Shown piece by piece: positions 61,191 through 64,000 of a stretch of DNA of 64,000 nt. Position 1 is the stretch's first letter. Each line of letters opens with the position of its first letter. Source of the stretch: Paraburkholderia sp. Tr-20389 (GTDB lineage Bacteria > Pseudomonadota > Gammaproteobacteria > Burkholderiales > Burkholderiaceae). The stretch covers positions 1-64,000 of the forward strand of contig NZ_JAAGPD010000001.1 of NCBI RefSeq assembly GCF_017104565.1, in the 5' to 3' direction. The position numbers and the translations under genes were made by a program. Below the pieces are notes generated by a model, which was given only the letters and a program-made list of their open reading frames with translations, had not been told where the DNA came from and ran no database searches.

Positions 61191-63506
61191 CTACTTCGTC
61201 TTGATGCAGGCGATGCGATACACGCCGTCCTCGACTTCGACGCCATGGGTATCGTGTGTGAAGCCGGGGAAACGCAGGTCGAACTGTTCGAGCGCTTTCA
61301 GGTAGCCGAGCAATGGGCCGTCGGCAGGGCCCGCATTCTCGCCGGGCATCAGCAGCGGAATGCCGGGCGGATACGGCACGACTGCATTTGCCACCGTACG
61401 GCCTTCCATTTGCGACAGATCGAGCGTCTCCACCTCGTTGTGGACCAGCAGTTCGAACGCTTCCTGCGGGCTGTACTCGGGATGGGGCAGCGTCGAGAAG
61501 CCGCGCGACATCATCTCGGTGGTTTTCAGATCGTTCATCGCGCGGAACATCAGATCGCAGAGATCGCGCAGGCCGAGACGGCTGTAACGCTCCGGCCAGG
61601 TGGCGGGCAGTCTCGGCAACGCCTGGTCGAGGGGGAGATTGGCGTCGTAGTCCCGCTTGAAGTCGAGCAGCGTGTTGACGAGCGTTCCCCACTTGCCCTT
61701 GGTGATGCCGATGGAAAAGAGCAGCAGGATCGTGAAGTCGGTGGTCTTTTCGACGACGATGCCGTGTCTGTCGAGATACGCCGTCACGATGCACGCCGGA
61801 ATGCCGACCGACATCAGCCCGCCGTGCGGCGCGACGCCCGGCGTCAGGATCGACACCTTGATCGGGTCGAGCATGCAGTAGCCGTCTTCGATCTCGCCGA
61901 AGCCGTGCCATGCATCGTTGGTATGCAGGACCCAGCACGATGGATCGGTCGCGAGCAGTTCTTCGTCGGCTTCGTGAAACGGCGTGCGGCGCCCCGTATG
62001 ACGATTCACGACGACTTCGGGTTGCCAGCCATCGAAGAACCAGTCCCCTTGTTCGTCGAACTGTGCGTGCAGCCTGCCGAGCATCTGCCGGAAGGCGATG
62101 GCCTCGCGGATCGCATCGCCTGTGAGCGCCTCGCCGCCGGGACCGTCCATCATCGCGGCGCTGACATCGTTGGACGCAATGATCGCGTACTGCGGCGAGG
62201 TCGACGCATGCATCATGTACGACTCGTTGAAGCGCGCATGCTCGATGGGATTGCGGCCGTCGCGGATATGAATGAACGACGCCTGCGACAGCGCCGCGAG
62301 CAGCTTGTGCGTGGAATGCGTGGCGAACACGGTCGGCTTCGACGCATCGTGATCGGCCGGGTCGCCGTGCATCGCGAAGCGGTCCTTGTACAACGGATTG
62401 AAACGCGCATAGCCGTACCAGGCTTCGTCGAAATGCAGACGGTCGACGCTTTCGCCCAGCAGTTCTTCGAGACGCGTCACGTTGTAGCATAGTCCGTCGT
62501 AGGTCGAATTCGTCACGAGCGAATGAACGGGCGTGGGGTCCACACCGTCGCGATCCTTGACGAGCGGATTCTGCTCGATCAGCAGACGAATCGCCGCTGC
62601 CGTGAGCCGCTCGGGCATGATCGGGCCGATGATGCCGTAGCGGTTGCGCGACGGAACCAGATACGTCGGTATCGCGCCCGACATCGTCATCGCATGTTCC
62701 GCCGACTTGTGGCAGTTGCGGTCGCACAGCGCGATCTGGTTGCGCGTCACGCTCGCCATCAGGATCACGCGGTTTGACATCGACGAGCCGTTGGTCACGT
62801 GATACGTGCGGTGCGAGCCGAACACGCGCGCAGCGTAGCGCTCGCTTTCGCCGATCGGCCCGCTATGGTCGAGCAGCGAGCCAAGCTCGCCAACTGAAAT
62901 GGACAGGTCGGAGCGGAATAGCTGTTCGCCGAAGAACTCGAAGAACGCCTGGCCGACGGTCGACTTCATGAATGCCGTGCCGCCCGTGTGCCCCGGCGTG
63001 TGCCACGAATACTCGAAGACCTTCGAAAAGCGCGCGAGCGCGCCGAACATCGGCGGCAGCACGGATTCGCGGTAGCGATCGATCGACGCGATGATCCGGC
63101 CGGCGATGAACGAAGTCGTGTCTTCCAGCATCCAGATGAAGTCGTCGGCTTTCTGCATCGCGTCGACGGGGATCGTCGCGGCGCTCGTGCGGCTGGCGAG
63201 CAGGAAGATCGGCACCGTCGCGCTGCGCACCCGCTGCGCATCGAGCACGCTCTGCGCCTGCTGATGGGTTTCATCGTCGCCGAGTTCCCAGCTCAGCAAC
63301 AGACACTGAATCAGCGGATCGGCGCGGATCACCGACACGGCGTCGTCGGCGGACGCCGCTGTGACGACACGCACGTGCCGCTCTTCCAGTTCGGCTGCAA
63401 GCGATTGGGCTGCGCGTCCGCTTGCGGTACGCGCGTCGAACTCGTGGTGCACCAGCAGCGCCTTCATGCCGAGGCGGCGATAGACGGATTCCGTCGCGGA
63501 AGACAT
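61191..63506 (-). CDS. Basic amino acid (Orn/Lys/Arg) decarboxylase with N-terminal wing domain
   Basis: 771 residues, PLP-dependent fold-type I. N-terminal receiver-like wing (about 10-145), then the large domain with HTPGHTGGTAFMKSTVG (about 171-187), THSTHKLLAALSQ carrying the PLP lysine Lys403 (Met63506 minus 2), LHFDEAWYGYARFNP and TPHGGLM-like APHGGLMSVG. These enzymes produce agmatine, cadaverine or putrescine and often aid acid resistance; the exact substrate cannot be told. Start is taken at 63506 because GAGGG is 8 bp upstream; ATG 63512 is possible. It is 18 bp downstream of the binding-protein gene, on the same strand. Confidence 0.92.
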   Translation of the reverse strand: MSSATESVYRRLGMKALLVHHEFDARTASGRAAQSLAAELEERHVRVVTAASADDAVSVIRADPLIQCLLLSWELGDDETHQQAQSVLDAQRVRSATVPIFLLASRTSAATIPVDAMQKADDFIWMLEDTTSFIAGRIIASIDRYRESVLPPMFGALARFSKVFEYSWHTPGHTGGTAFMKSTVGQAFFEFFGEQLFRSDLSISVGELGSLLDHSGPIGESERYAARVFGSHRTYHVTNGSSMSNRVILMASVTRNQIALCDRNCHKSAEHAMTMSGAIPTYLVPSRNRYGIIGPIMPERLTAAAIRLLIEQNPLVKDRDGVDPTPVHSLVTNSTYDGLCYNVTRLEELLGESVDRLHFDEAWYGYARFNPLYKDRFAMHGDPADHDASKPTVFATHSTHKLLAALSQASFIHIRDGRNPIEHARFNESYMMHASTSPQYAIIASNDVSAAMMDGPGGEALTGDAIREAIAFRQMLGRLHAQFDEQGDWFFDGWQPEVVVNRHTGRRTPFHEADEELLATDPSCWVLHTNDAWHGFGEIEDGYCMLDPIKVSILTPGVAPHGGLMSVGIPACIVTAYLDRHGIVVEKTTDFTILLLFSIGITKGKWGTLVNTLLDFKRDYDANLPLDQALPRLPATWPERYSRLGLRDLCDLMFRAMNDLKTTEMMSRGFSTLPHPEYSPQEAFELLVHNEVETLDLSQMEGRTVANAVVPYPPGIPLLMPGENAGPADGPLLGYLKALEQFDLRFPGFTHDTHGVEVEDGVYRIACIKTK

Positions 63507-63524
63507 GTGCATTTCCCTCGCGGT

Positions 63525-64000
63525 TTACTCGGGCAGGATGGCCGCCCGATAGAAATTCTTTGTGTCCTCATCCGGCTCGCCGAACCACTTCACAAAGAGC
63601 CCGCGATAGGCACCTGACTTGTACATCTTGCTGAGCGACTGATCGACGAACAGACGCATGTCTTCGTCCTCGCGCGCGACACCGAGCGAAACGGGCACGA
63701 CAGTGAAGCGGCGCTGCAAGACCTGCAGGCTGTCCGATGCCGTGCTGCGCTTGACGGCATCCTGCAGGATCTGCCGCTCGGCGAAGAAGACATTGGTTTT
63801 GCGGTCGAGCACTTGCCGTACACCTTCTTCATAACTCGACACATTGACGACGTGCGCGGTCAGCTTGAACTCGCTGATGCGGTCGTTGAGCCAGCGCGCC
63901 GTGGGCGTATCCTTCACGGCCGCGAACGTCTGCGCATTCAGCAGCTGCGCAGGCGAAGCACGCCAGATCGGCCCGTGAGGCTGAACATCCCCGCTCAGCA
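63525..64000 (-). CDS. Periplasmic amino-acid-binding protein, N-terminal part beyond window
   Basis: The frame is open to the right edge, and the GTG at 63917 is internal. The visible C-terminal half matches solute-binding-protein family 3: AQTFAAVKDTPTARWLNDRISEF, FFAERQILQDAV, VPVSLGVAREDEDMRLFVDQSLSKMYKSGAYRGLFVKWFGEPDE. It is probably part of an amino acid ABC uptake system or a stand-alone binding protein. It lies 18 bp upstream of the decarboxylase gene, so both could act on the same basic amino acid. Confidence 0.85.
   Translation of the reverse strand, partial: LSGDVQPHGPIWRASPAQLLNAQTFAAVKDTPTARWLNDRISEFKLTAHVVNVSSYEEGVRQVLDRKTNVFFAERQILQDAVKRSTASDSLQVLQRRFTVVPVSLGVAREDEDMRLFVDQSLSKMYKSGAYRGLFVKWFGEPDEDTKNFYRAAILPE

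Overview
The window looks like chromosome of a beta-proteobacterium of the Burkholderia/Paraburkholderia type. This is inferred from high GC, gene order, protein families, a Burkholderia-style contact-inhibition locus (A-I-...-B order with an LYN junction) and an H4MPT-linked C1 cluster of the kind described in P. xenovorans. No rRNA, tRNA, CRISPR array, phage or intact insertion sequence was recognised.

Positions 1-22,600 form a one-carbon island. It starts with two Calvin-cycle genes (fructose-bisphosphatase, cut by the left edge, and phosphoribulokinase, closed by a strong terminator) and an OmpA-type envelope protein. A mostly minus-strand block follows for tetrahydromethanopterin (H4MPT) synthesis and formaldehyde oxidation: a dihydropteroate-synthase-like protein, dmrB, a sigma-54 activator, a FolB-like aldolase, fae, a CitG-like protein, two ATP-grasp proteins flanking mch, mtdB, the beta-RFAP synthase and a pterin carbinolamine dehydratase. 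Divergent from it lie the lanthanide-type methanol dehydrogenase xoxF, its cytochrome xoxG, xoxJ, an exported protein and a CbbR-like LysR regulator. Read together: methanol -> formaldehyde (XoxF/G) -> methylene-H4MPT (Fae) -> methenyl-H4MPT (MtdB) -> formyl-H4MPT (Mch), with CO2 refixed by the Calvin cycle. The Fhc complex and RuBisCO are not in the window. I found sigma-54-type promoters upstream of xoxF, of the beta-RFAP synthase and, more weakly, of fae. The first two each have an almost identical 20-bp dyad (GACA-N5-TGTC core) about 70-100 bp upstream, which suggests that the island's own activator controls methanol and formaldehyde oxidation as one regulon.

Positions 22,600-36,060 are an accessory contact-dependent inhibition locus: a 3,028-residue BcpA/CdiA exoprotein, its candidate immunity gene, a SymE-like toxin gene, a displaced second toxin tip (frame-disrupted) with its own candidate immunity gene, and the BcpB/CdiB transporter, whose signal peptide is in a different frame from its body.

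Positions 36,100-42,100 hold a CstA-type carbon-starvation/pyruvate transporter with its YbdD partner, a divergent two-component system with a striking TACGTA operator-like array between them, a poly-glycine exported protein and a PAP2 phosphatase. Positions 42,100-51,900 hold small metabolic and regulatory clusters: a beta-propeller protein, a regulator, DUF899 and DUF2182 proteins; an SDR/MDR/hydrolase set with a CGNR regulator; and PrpD with two tautomerases. Positions 52,300-58,400 encode a tripartite efflux operon with an AI-2E-type permease and a beta-barrel protein. The right end has DUF2252, SYLF and SmpA-like genes, a large basic-amino-acid decarboxylase and a truncated periplasmic binding protein.
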